Shown: positions 14,737 to 21,407 of the stretch, one piece after another
Numbering within the stretch: position 1 is the first letter of the stretch
How the letters are laid out: each line of letters begins with the position of its first letter
DNA from: an uncultured Paracoccaceae bacterium
GTDB taxonomy: Bacteria; Pseudomonadota; Alphaproteobacteria; Rhodobacterales; Rhodobacteraceae
Assembly (NCBI GenBank): GCA_938038825.1
Contig: CALHST010000001.1
Coordinates: 1 to 22,090 of the forward strand
Direction of reading: 5' to 3'
DNA length: 22,090 bases
The notes under the pieces: model-generated
Database searches by the model: none
Told to the model about the DNA's origin: nothing
What the model saw: only the letters and a program-made list of their open reading frames with translations
Program-made: the position numbers and the translations under genes

Positions 14737-14752
14737 TTTGACCGCGGTCAAA
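14737..14752. promoter_or_regulatory. Operator 3, palindrome TTTGACCGCGGTCAAA
   Basis: A perfect 16-bp palindrome, with its centre 22 bp from operator 2. The core two bases are CG in place of AT. On the plus strand its TTGACC (14738-14743) is followed 17 bp later by AATAAA (14761-14766), a possible tetR promoter whose start would fall at about the tetR ATG (14772). The repressor would therefore control itself. Confidence 0.82.
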
Positions 14753-14771
14753 AAATATGGAATAAATCTGT

Positions 14772-15359
14772 ATGACCAGAGCCCCTCAGAAACGAACGAT
14801 GCAGACCCGCGCCAAGCTTTTGGATGCGGCGGCGGATTTGATTTCTGTCAACGGTTACACAGCATTACGTGTGGAAGAGGTTGTTCTAAAGGCAGGGGTC
14901 GCGAAGGGGACGTTCTTTGCACATTTTGCGGATAAAGATCAGCTGATGAACCAGTTGATTGGCGCCGAAATGGATCGAATTTTGGATCACATAGTGGCAG
15001 GCCCCGTTCCAAAAGACGCCGATTCGATTGCCGAAGCGCTGTTACCTTTGGCAGAGTTCATGACCTGCGAGCGGTATGTTCTGGATATCATTCTGCGGTA
15101 TTCCGTTGTGCCGGAAATTGAACAGATTGAACCCATTGCCCGGAACTTTGGCCGTCAAATCGAAATTTTGATGAACTGGTGCAGCACGTCCGACACATCC
15201 TTTCGCAAGGACATTGATGCAGGATTGTTGGCCGAAGGTGTGCATGCGTTTCTTTTGCAGGCGATGGCGCTGAAGTTTTGTGCCTTGCACTGTGAACTGG
15301 GCTTGCGCGAACGATTGCGGCAGTATTTGCGTGCGTGGCTGGCCCCAGTCGCCGCGTAA
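14772..15359 (+). CDS. TetR family transcriptional regulator
   Basis: A 195-residue TetR-type repressor. The DNA-binding part is residues ~10-60: MQTRAKLLDAAADLISVNGY, then the helix-turn-helix ALRVEEVVLKAGVAKGTFFA, and HFADKDQLMNQLI. The rest is an all-helical ligand and dimer domain that I cannot place in a subfamily. The ATG at 14772 has no good ribosome site; a second ATG at 14799 is possible, and a leaderless message would fit the promoter geometry. It is divergent from the flavodoxin-fold oxidoreductase, with three operator palindromes between. It therefore probably represses both genes until a small molecule, perhaps the oxidoreductase's substrate, releases it. It ends 22 bp from the stop of the convergent lysE-type gene. 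Confidence 0.95.
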   Translation: MTRAPQKRTMQTRAKLLDAAADLISVNGYTALRVEEVVLKAGVAKGTFFAHFADKDQLMNQLIGAEMDRILDHIVAGPVPKDADSIAEALLPLAEFMTCERYVLDIILRYSVVPEIEQIEPIARNFGRQIEILMNWCSTSDTSFRKDIDAGLLAEGVHAFLLQAMALKFCALHCELGLRERLRQYLRAWLAPVAA

Positions 15360-15381
15360 TAGCTGCCTATTTGGCGATGCG

Positions 15382-16002
15382 TCAGGTAAAAGGCAGGATA
15401 AGCCCAACAACGATCAAAAGCCCGCCAGCGGTCAAGTTCATCCGACGAAGTGCAGATGGAGAGCTAATCCACCCCCGGACCCGATCAATCAGAAGCGCGA
15501 AACATAGATTGCCAATCAGGGGGACCACGACGCTTAGGGCGCAAATGACAGCGATATCCATGCGCGTGACGGCTGACAGATCAAAGAAACCTGGCAGAAC
15601 GCCCATATAGAACAAAATGGCCTTGGGATTACCCAGGATGGCGGCCACGCCTGCCAGAAAGCCCGCAATCATGCCGGGCCGTGTCAGGCGGCTATCGCTT
15701 GCGATCTTGGTGTCTGCGTTTCGGATCACAGTCCAGCCAAGCCACAAAAAGAACGCGCAAGCCACCCAGCGCAGGATGGTCAAGGCGCTGTCATATTCCG
15801 ATGTGATCCAGCTGAGGCCCAGAATGGCGAGCAACGGCCACACGACATCCCCAACGGCGACGCCCACCGCAAGCGGCCATGCACTTTGGAAGCCGCCTGA
15901 CACTGCACGCGCCATCAGCGCAAGCCAAACCGGACCGGGGGTCAGGAACAGGATCAGAAGTGCAACGGAATAAAGGGCCAGGTCCAAAGGGTTTAGGGTC
16001 AT
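15382..16002 (-). CDS. LysE/RhtB family amino-acid exporter
   Basis: A 206-residue inner-membrane protein of the LysE/RhtB family, which exports amino acids or related small metabolites. The N-terminal LFLTPGPVWLALMARAVSGG, the AVGVAVGDVVWPLLAILGL helix and the GNPKAILFYMGVLPGFF segment are family hallmarks; five or six membrane helices are visible. The frame extends to 16104, but the ATG at 16002 is where the family alignment begins. It overlaps the recF stop as ATGA, so it is translated with recF although the functions look unrelated. The exported substrate is unknown. It ends close to the convergent TetR gene, and I see no terminator in the 22-bp gap. Confidence 0.92.
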   Translation of the reverse strand: MTLNPLDLALYSVALLILFLTPGPVWLALMARAVSGGFQSAWPLAVGVAVGDVVWPLLAILGLSWITSEYDSALTILRWVACAFFLWLGWTVIRNADTKIASDSRLTRPGMIAGFLAGVAAILGNPKAILFYMGVLPGFFDLSAVTRMDIAVICALSVVVPLIGNLCFALLIDRVRGWISSPSALRRMNLTAGGLLIVVGLILPFT

Positions 16003-17099
16003 GTTTTGGTCACCTTTGACACGCCATCTGTGTCTGTAACTTCCAAGTATTGTGCACGGGGGCCCAGTTCTGCAAACAGCTCGGGGCCTGTCCCTGTCAT
16101 CCACGCTTGGGCACCAAGCGCGCAGATCTCGTCATAAAGCGCGGCCCGGCGATCTGCGTCCAAATGTGCCGCCACTTCATCAAGAAGCAGAATTGGCGCG
16201 ACCGAGATGTCTTCGGCGAGCGCGCGGGCATTGGCGAGGATCAGCGACACAAGCAGGGCTTTTTGCTCTCCGGTGGAGCAATCTTTGGCGGCCACGCCTT
16301 TGGCGGCATACACCCCGTACAAATCGGACCTGTGCGGCCCAACCAAGGTGCGACCGGCAGACAAATCCCGGAACCGGCTTTCCGCCAGTGCGTCGCGCAG
16401 GTCGTCTGCGGTATCGGGCATCGTGCCCTCGGTCGATGTAAGTTCAAGTTCCGCGGTGGGAAAGGCCGTTTCGGCCCCGGCTTGGGCTTTGGCCAAACGC
16501 GCAACTGTTCGCTTTCTGGCAGCGTGGATCGCGGCACCGGCTTGGGCCATTTGGCCTTCAAGCGCTGTGTACCAATTGGGATCACGTACCATGTCTTTCA
16601 GCAATCGGTTGCGTTCCCGCATCGCTTTTTCATACGCCAACGTGTTTTCCGCGTGGCTTGGTTCAAAACTCAGCACCATGCGATCCAGAAATCGCCGCCG
16701 CCCGTCGGTGCCTTCGATCCATAAGCGGTCCATGGATGGGATCAGCCACAGAACGCGGGCAATCTTGCCCAAGGCGACTTGAGAGGCCGGTTTTTCATCA
16801 ATCCGAACTTGCCGGGACGCCCCCGATTGCGACGTGCTGTCGATCTCGTGCACTTGGGTGTTTGTGTGCAGATGCCCCGACACTTTCCAACCCAAGGCTT
16901 CGGGGCGTCGCGTCATGTCTTCGGCAGAGGCGCGGCGCAATCCGCGCCCCGGTGAAAACAGAGATACTGCTTCGAGAATGTTGGTCTTACCGGATCCGTT
17001 GGGCCCAAAGATCGCCACGGGGCGGCTGTCCACGCCGATCACCGCCCGTTTGTGCGAGCGGAAATGCGACAAGGTCAAAGATGTCAGATGCAGGCTCAT
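15999..17099 (-). CDS. recF: DNA replication/repair protein RecF
   Basis: A 366-residue SMC-like ATPase that helps load RecA at gaps in damaged DNA with RecO and RecR. It has Walker A GPNGSGKTN (32-40, K38 and T39), the ABC signature STGEQKALLVSLILANA, and Walker B PILLLDEVAAHLD. The N-terminal LTSLTLSHFRSHKRAVI is typical. The ATG at 17099 has GGAGG 6 bases upstream. It lies 42 bp after dnaN on the same strand, the usual dnaA-dnaN-recF order, and overlaps the LysE-type gene at its end (ATGA). gyrB, which often follows recF, is 2 kb away. Confidence 0.97.
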   Translation of the reverse strand: MSLHLTSLTLSHFRSHKRAVIGVDSRPVAIFGPNGSGKTNILEAVSLFSPGRGLRRASAEDMTRRPEALGWKVSGHLHTNTQVHEIDSTSQSGASRQVRIDEKPASQVALGKIARVLWLIPSMDRLWIEGTDGRRRFLDRMVLSFEPSHAENTLAYEKAMRERNRLLKDMVRDPNWYTALEGQMAQAGAAIHAARKRTVARLAKAQAGAETAFPTAELELTSTEGTMPDTADDLRDALAESRFRDLSAGRTLVGPHRSDLYGVYAAKGVAAKDCSTGEQKALLVSLILANARALAEDISVAPILLLDEVAAHLDADRRAALYDEICALGAQAWMTGTGPELFAELGPRAQYLEVTDTDGVSKVTKT

Positions 17100-17141
17100 T
17101 CCGGGCCTCCGTTCCCCATTGTGGAAAACGGCTTAACAGTG

Positions 17142-18260
17142 TCAGACACGCATCGGCATGACGACATAGACAGCGCTAAGATCATTGCCTTCACGCATCA
17201 ATGTGGGATCACCCGAGGAGTTGAACAGGAATACCGCGTTTTCACGATCCACCTGGCTGGCAATTTCCAACAAGTATTTGGCGTTAAAACCAATTTCCAA
17301 GCGTTCATCACCATAAGCCACAGCCAGTTCTTCTTCTGCGGCACCGCTGTCTGGCGCGTTCACGGACAAGATCAGACGATCTTCGTCCAAGGCCAATTTC
17401 ACAGCACGGGACCGTTCGGAACTAACAGTTGCAACGCGGTCTACAGCACGGGCAAAGTCTGCCGCATCCACTTCCATCTTGCGGGTGTTTCCAGATGGAA
17501 TGACGCGCGTGTAATCCGGGAAGGTTCCGTCAATGACTTTGGATGTCAGTGTGATGTTGGGTGTGGCAAAGCGCACTTTGGTTTCGCTGACAGATACGGC
17601 AATTTCCATATCGTCATCATCCAGCAGCTTGCGCATCTCTCCCACAGTTTTGCGGGGCACAATAACGCCAGCCATATCAGCCGCGCCTTCTGGCAGGTCA
17701 GCGTCAATCCGCGCAAGGCGGTGGCCATCGGTTGCCACACAGCGCAGCACTTGGCCGCCATCTGCGTCTGATACATGCATATAAACGCCGTTCAGGTAAT
17801 ACCGTGTTTCTTCTGTCGAGATCGCGAATTTCGACTTGTCGAACAAGCGCCGCAACACGGGGGCAGGGGCCGAAAAGTTTGTCGCGTATTCCGACGTTGC
17901 CATCACAGGGAAGTCTTCTTTTGGCAATGTCGCCAAAGAGAAGTTTGACCGGCCTGCTTCCACAGTTAACCGCCCTGTTGCGCTGTCCGCGGTCAGGGTG
18001 ACTTGGGCGCCATCAGGCAGTTTGCGCACAATTTCATGTAACGTTGTGGCCGACACTGTGGTCGAGCCCGCCCGTTCCACCATTGCAGCGGCTTTATCCA
18101 CCACTTCGATGTCCAGATCTGTGGCCCGGAAGGACACGTCAGACCCTTCGGCTTCGATCAGCACATTGGCCAAAATCGGAATGGTGTTCCGACGTTCCAC
18201 GACCGATTGTGCCTGCGATACTGCTTTGAGCAGATCCGCCCGTTCGATGCTGAGTTTCAT
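17142..18260 (-). CDS. dnaN: DNA polymerase III beta subunit (sliding clamp)
   Basis: A 372-residue sliding clamp that encircles DNA and tethers polymerase III. It starts MKLSIERADLLKAVSQAQSV, with VERRNTIPILANVL as the first clamp repeat. FPDYTRVIP lies in the second-third repeat region, and it ends SAVYVVMPMRV, the conserved C-terminus that lines the protein-binding pocket. Three similar clamp domains are expected, each about 120 residues. GGGAGAGG lies just before the ATG at 18260. It follows dnaA after 196 bp and precedes recF after 42 bp on the same strand. Confidence 0.98.
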   Translation of the reverse strand: MKLSIERADLLKAVSQAQSVVERRNTIPILANVLIEAEGSDVSFRATDLDIEVVDKAAAMVERAGSTTVSATTLHEIVRKLPDGAQVTLTADSATGRLTVEAGRSNFSLATLPKEDFPVMATSEYATNFSAPAPVLRRLFDKSKFAISTEETRYYLNGVYMHVSDADGGQVLRCVATDGHRLARIDADLPEGAADMAGVIVPRKTVGEMRKLLDDDDMEIAVSVSETKVRFATPNITLTSKVIDGTFPDYTRVIPSGNTRKMEVDAADFARAVDRVATVSSERSRAVKLALDEDRLILSVNAPDSGAAEEELAVAYGDERLEIGFNAKYLLEIASQVDRENAVFLFNSSGDPTLMREGNDLSAVYVVMPMRV

Positions 18261-18456
18261 GTCCCTCTCCCCATCTTAGTTGCAGGGAGGCAAAACCTAC
18301 CCCAACCTGCTGCAGGCACAAGTGTTTTCTCGCGTTTGGGTGGTTAAAGGATCAATCCGTTGCCACGTTCCGCTGTGTTCTGTTTAGGGGATACCCTTAA
18401 ACGGTCAAGACCCGCCATGTATTGGCGGGCCAAGGCGTTGCGAATTGGCCCGGTTT
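18261..18456 (-). other. dnaA-dnaN intergenic region
   Basis: 196 noncoding bases. CCCGCC (18411-18416) and GGCGGG (18424-18429) form a 6-bp stem with a 7-base loop 27 bases after the dnaA stop. A second imperfect palindrome, TTTAGGGG-ATA-CCCTTAAA, lies near 18382-18400. Neither is followed by a T run on the minus strand, so partial read-through into dnaN is likely. I found no DnaA-box cluster and no convincing promoter. Confidence 0.5.
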
Positions 18457-19812
18457 TTAAGCTTCCAGTGCGCGACGCAGCATTTCCAGATCTTCTGCGA
18501 TCTGTCCGTCCTGCACTTTCAGCTCTTCGATGCGGCGCACCCCGTGCATGACAGTGGTATGGTCGCGCCCGCCAAAGCGGCGGCCAATTTCTGGCAAAGA
18601 CCGCGACGTCAACTTTTTGCACAGATACATGGCGACCTGACGTGGGCGCGCATAGCTGCGCAACCGTTTGGGACCGATCATGTCGCTTAGGCGGATGTTG
18701 TAATGTTCGGAAACCTTGCGCTGGATCTCTTCCACGGTGATCTTGCGTTCCGACGCCCGCAAAACATCGGCCAAGCAGTCTTGGGTTAGATCCATGGTGA
18801 TTTCACGACCCACAAGGCTTGCGAATGCAAACAGACGGGTCAATGCGCCTTCAAGAACACGCACGTTTGTCGAAATGCGGTGCGCCAGAAATTCCAGTAC
18901 GCCATCGTCCATTTGCAGCTCTGGATAGGTTAGGCGCTGTTGTTCGACCTTTGACTGCAAAATGCCCAGACGCAGTTCATAATCCGTTGGGTGCAGGTCA
19001 ACCACAAGGCCACACTGAAGGCGGGATTTTACACGGTCTTCCAGATGTTTGATTTCACCGGGCGCGCGATCCGCGGAAATAATGATCTGTTTGTTCTGAT
19101 CAACCAGCGCATTGAAGGTGTGAAAGAACTCTTCCTGAGTCGAATCTTTGCCCGCAATGAACTGCACATCGTCCACCATCAGCACGTCGACGGACCGGAA
19201 GATTTCTTTGAAGTCCATCATTTTGCGGTCACGCAATGCCTGTACAAAACGATACATAAACTGTTCCGCTGACAGATACATGACGTTCAAGTCGGGGCGG
19301 CGGGACTGAAGTTCCCATGCGATGGCGTGCATCAAGTGCGTTTTACCAAGGCCAACGCCGCCATACAGGAACAGTGGGTTGAACGTGACAGGGCCGCCTT
19401 CGGCGACGCGCTTTGCGGCGGCGTGGGCCAGTTCATTGGGTTTGCCCACAACAAAGGTGTCAAACGTAAATCGGCTGTCTAATGGGGCGGGGTTCATTGT
19501 GCCACCTGTATGCGGTTTTTTCGCAGTTGCTGCGCGCGCTGCTGACACGGGCCGCGCCGCGGCATTGCCATTGGCAGGCACTTTAAAGCTAAGCCGACGC
19601 ACGTCGGAATTATGTGAATGCAATTCATGCAAGATAAGGTCTGCAAAATTCTGAGAGACATAGTTGCCCAAAAACGTTGTGGGTACGTCGAATACGGCAA
19701 CTCCGTCCTGAAGGTCGCGAAATTTGAGTGGTTCAATCCATGTAGTGTAGTTGTTCTGCCCGACAGTCTTACGCAGCCGTTGCCGCAATTCGCCCCATTG
19801 ATCTTGTGTCAT
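18457..19812 (-). CDS. dnaA: Chromosomal replication initiator protein DnaA
   Basis: A 451-residue DnaA that opens the replication origin. Domain I is residues 1-75 (WGELRQRLRKTVGQNNYTTW). A short, Ala-rich domain II linker spans ~80-110. The AAA+ domain has Walker A GGVGLGKT (151-158) and Walker B VLMVDDVQFIAGK (210-222). The DNA-binding domain IV ends with the helix pair ARPRQVAMYLCKKLTSRSL and the signature DHTTVMHGV (417-425). The ATG at 19812 has AAAAGG 6 bases upstream. It begins the dnaA-dnaN-recF cluster. The upstream gap to rpsT is long (502 bp) and holds several GANTC sites, the CcrM methylation target, which in Caulobacter tunes dnaA expression; that link is inferred here. Confidence 0.98.
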   Translation of the reverse strand: MTQDQWGELRQRLRKTVGQNNYTTWIEPLKFRDLQDGVAVFDVPTTFLGNYVSQNFADLILHELHSHNSDVRRLSFKVPANGNAAARPVSAARAATAKKPHTGGTMNPAPLDSRFTFDTFVVGKPNELAHAAAKRVAEGGPVTFNPLFLYGGVGLGKTHLMHAIAWELQSRRPDLNVMYLSAEQFMYRFVQALRDRKMMDFKEIFRSVDVLMVDDVQFIAGKDSTQEEFFHTFNALVDQNKQIIISADRAPGEIKHLEDRVKSRLQCGLVVDLHPTDYELRLGILQSKVEQQRLTYPELQMDDGVLEFLAHRISTNVRVLEGALTRLFAFASLVGREITMDLTQDCLADVLRASERKITVEEIQRKVSEHYNIRLSDMIGPKRLRSYARPRQVAMYLCKKLTSRSLPEIGRRFGGRDHTTVMHGVRRIEELKVQDGQIAEDLEMLRRALEA

Positions 19813-20044
19813 TCTAGACCTTTTTATCCCACAATCAGTTGCAGTTCAGTTGTGGCCGAACTGTTTCGCCATATCCCCCAGTCACACCTTCCCTTGGCAA
19901 TCAAACGCAGTTGATCGCTTTGGTCGGACGTGACCATGCCGCTTAGATGTGCGTGAAAGCTACTTGTATAAGTCGCAGCCCCGACCATCTTTGTGCCATA
20001 TCAACAGGGCTACCTTTGCCAATCAGCAGATTTGGTAGCAAACA

Positions 20045-20074
20045 AAGAGACCTAGACCGTTCTAGTCGTCTCTT
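20045..20074. repeat. Long hairpin upstream of dnaA
   Basis: AAGAGAC then CTAGA (20045-20056), loop CCGT, TCTAG, a two-base bulge and GTCTCTT (to 20074) make a 12-bp stem interrupted once. On the minus strand the bases after it are T-rich (TGTTTGCT), so it could end a short transcript starting after rpsT, or act in the dnaA leader. Confidence 0.55.
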
Positions 20075-20136
20075 CTTTCGGATTTTCTAACGCCAATTCC
20101 CCAATAGCGATAAGCCCCCGAGCCTGTCCCCCAAGT

Positions 20137-20161
20137 ATTCCGCGACGCGAGTCGCTGGAAT
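20137..20161. repeat. Hairpin with GCGA loop, in the dnaA-rpsT gap
   Basis: ATTCC and GCGAC (20137-20146) pair with GTCGC and GGAAT (20151-20161) around the loop GCGA, with one bulged T at 20156. As plus-strand RNA the loop fits the stable GNRA class. The loop edge contains a GAGTC (GANTC) site at 20149-20153. Confidence 0.5.
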
Positions 20162-20255
20162 AGAGGTAACAAGTTCGCGAAGGGTGCATCAACATATCTT
20201 CAAACTTGACTCGGTCATTTCTGAAAAAGAATCTCTCAATAAAAGCAGATATGGT

Positions 20256-20290
20256 CAAAAAAATAAGGCGCCGCCCGGGGGCAACGCCTT
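20256..20290 (-). terminator. Rho-independent terminator of rpsT
   Basis: Read on the minus strand, AAGGCG (20290-20285) pairs with CGCCTT (20270-20265), with additional pairing of GCCCC and GGGCG inside. A run of seven T (plus-strand A at 20257-20263) follows. It starts 25 bases after the rpsT stop. Confidence 0.88.
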
Positions 20291-20314
20291 CGTACTTAAG
20301 CAACTTTTAGCGTG

Positions 20315-20578
20315 TTAGCCCAGAGACTTTACGCGGGCGTTCAAACGAGAGATTTTTCGCGCTGCTGTGTTCTTGTGGTAAACACCTTTGGTCACGCCGC
20401 GCATAAGCTCTGGTTGTGCTGCGCGAAGTGCCGCCGTTGCGGCATCTTTGTCACCAGAAGCGATTGCTTCTTCGACTTTGCGCAGCTGCGTGCGAATCCG
20501 CGAACGACGTGCTTTGTTGACGGCGAAGCGCTTTTCGTTCTGACGAGCGCGTTTTTTTGCTTGGGGCGAATTTGCCAT
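20315..20578 (-). CDS. rpsT: 30S ribosomal protein S20
   Basis: An 87-residue S20, rich in Lys and Arg, which binds 16S rRNA in the small subunit body. It starts MANSPQAKKRARQNEKRF and ends HKNTAARKISRLNARVKSLG, both typical, at the usual length. The ATG at 20578 has AGGA about 10 bases upstream. It is a single-gene unit with its own strong terminator and lies directly upstream of dnaA, a neighbourhood seen in many alphaproteobacteria. A weak promoter-like pair TTGGGC-N17-GATATG lies in the upstream gap on the minus strand. Confidence 0.98.
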   Translation of the reverse strand: MANSPQAKKRARQNEKRFAVNKARRSRIRTQLRKVEEAIASGDKDAATAALRAAQPELMRGVTKGVYHKNTAARKISRLNARVKSLG

Positions 20579-20901
20579 GGTGCGAGTTTCCTAGCCTTTG
20601 TTCATATCAATCATCGCGATGCGACGCCCAAAGGCCTACCGGATCCGATCACCGGTTTTCTCTTGCCTAAGCGGGCACCACACGCATGTCTGACGCGGCG
20701 TATAAGGCGGGCGGGATCAAAAGGGAAGCGATTCTTTGAGTGCTTTGAGGTGTTCCGGGCCGGGTACTTTTATGGGCCACGTTGCTGTGCCGCAAAAGAC
20801 CCGTTTGAGAGAACGCGTCATGGCACCGAAGAAGGACGAAGGCGTTAAGCATCTGATGGGTGCGGTAAGGTCCCAACTGCGTGACGGGATTGAAGCATGT
20901 A
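20579..20901. other. rpsT-MarR intergenic region
   Basis: About 320 bases between divergent genes. It must hold the rpsT promoter. ACCGG and CCGGT (20639-20657) form a 5-bp stem followed by TTTTCTCTT on the plus strand. A frame in phase with the MarR gene is open through this stretch from TTG 20736, with ATGs at 20772, 20820 and 20859, so part of it may be coding. ATG 20820 has GAGAG 9 bases upstream. I see nothing else. Confidence 0.45.
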
Positions 20902-20913
20902 AGTACATGTACT
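20902..20913. promoter_or_regulatory. 12-bp palindrome in a candidate MarR promoter
   Basis: AGTACATGTACT is a perfect palindrome. It lies in the spacer between TTGAAG (20890-20895) and TATGTC (20913-20918), a 17-bp separation suitable for -35 and -10 boxes. That is the usual place for a self-repressing MarR protein to bind. Outer arms GTAAGT and ACTTAC (20899-20904 and 20928-20933) add an imperfect larger repeat. It depends on the MarR gene starting at 20925. Confidence 0.45.
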
Positions 20914-20924
20914 ATGTCACGTCC

Positions 20925-21341
20925 ATGACTTACGATGACGTGTGCGTGACACAGACATTGCGTTCAGCAGCCCGGTTGCTGACACGGCAATACGAAGAGG
21001 CCCTTCGGCCGACGGGCCTGACGGCCAGCCAATATACGATTCTGCATGCGCTCAAGAAGGCAGGCCCGCTTGGGCCAAGCGATCTTGGTCAGGCATTGGC
21101 TTTTGAGCAAACCACCGCGACACGATTGCTTGCGAAGATGGACTCTCAGGGGCTTATTGAATTCATTGCGCACAAACATGATGCGCGTCGTCGGCTTGCC
21201 CGTCTGACGGACCTGGGTGAACAGACATATTCGAAAGCGTACCCCCTTTGGAAACTTGCCCAAAAAGAGACACTTCAGCGCATTTCGGGGGACGCGTGGC
21301 ACGTAACCCGGGACGCGCTCAAGAAAATTTCTCGGGGATAA
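20925..21341 (+). CDS. MarR family transcriptional regulator
   Basis: A winged-helix MarR regulator, 138 residues from ATG 20925. Dimer helix CVTQTLRSAARLLTRQYEEA opens it. LTASQYTILHALKKAGPLGP, then SDLGQALAFEQTTATRLLAK (recognition helix) and the wing DARRRLARLTDLGEQ follow in family order. The frame is open back to 20736, giving up to 201 residues. I prefer 20925 because MarR proteins normally begin about ten residues before the first helix and because a promoter-like palindrome lies just upstream. ATG 20820 (173 residues) or ATG 20907 remain possible. No start has a strong ribosome site. Such proteins respond to phenolic compounds, oxidants or antibiotics. The likely target, besides itself, is the membrane protein 66 bp downstream. 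Confidence 0.88.
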   Translation: MTYDDVCVTQTLRSAARLLTRQYEEALRPTGLTASQYTILHALKKAGPLGPSDLGQALAFEQTTATRLLAKMDSQGLIEFIAHKHDARRRLARLTDLGEQTYSKAYPLWKLAQKETLQRISGDAWHVTRDALKKISRG

Positions 21342-21407
21342 ATTGATCCAAACCACTTGGTGATCCATATACCTTACAAATAAACATGCATATACATGGA
21401 GATTGTA

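Larger units (their letters stand above)
19813..20255 (-). other. dnaA upstream region with hairpins and GANTC sites
   Basis: 443 bases without a believable gene, between dnaA and the rpsT terminator. It holds two strong hairpins (listed separately) and three GANTC sites at 20149, 20208 and 20229. TTGACC (minus, 20258-20253) sits 17 bp from a weak GAGATT at 20235-20230. Nearest dnaA is TTATCCCACA (19824-19833), a DnaA box TTATNCACA with one base inserted. No other DnaA box is clear, so I do not call oriC here. It could hold the dnaA promoter, a long leader or a small RNA. Confidence 0.5.

Noticed and set aside
16050..16782. Plus-strand frames of 129-224 codons opposite recF
   Set aside because: They are shadows of recF codon bias on the other strand. 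RecF has complete Walker and signature motifs.
20052..20303. Minus-strand frame of 83 codons between rpsT and dnaA
   Set aside because: It runs through the rpsT terminator hairpin and T run, has no ribosome site and shows no recognisable motif.
19813..20314. Replication origin next to dnaA
   Set aside because: Only one defective DnaA box (TTATCCCACA) and a two-mismatch match near 19970 are present. There is no box cluster and no clear AT-rich unwinding repeat, so dnaA position alone does not support an oriC call.
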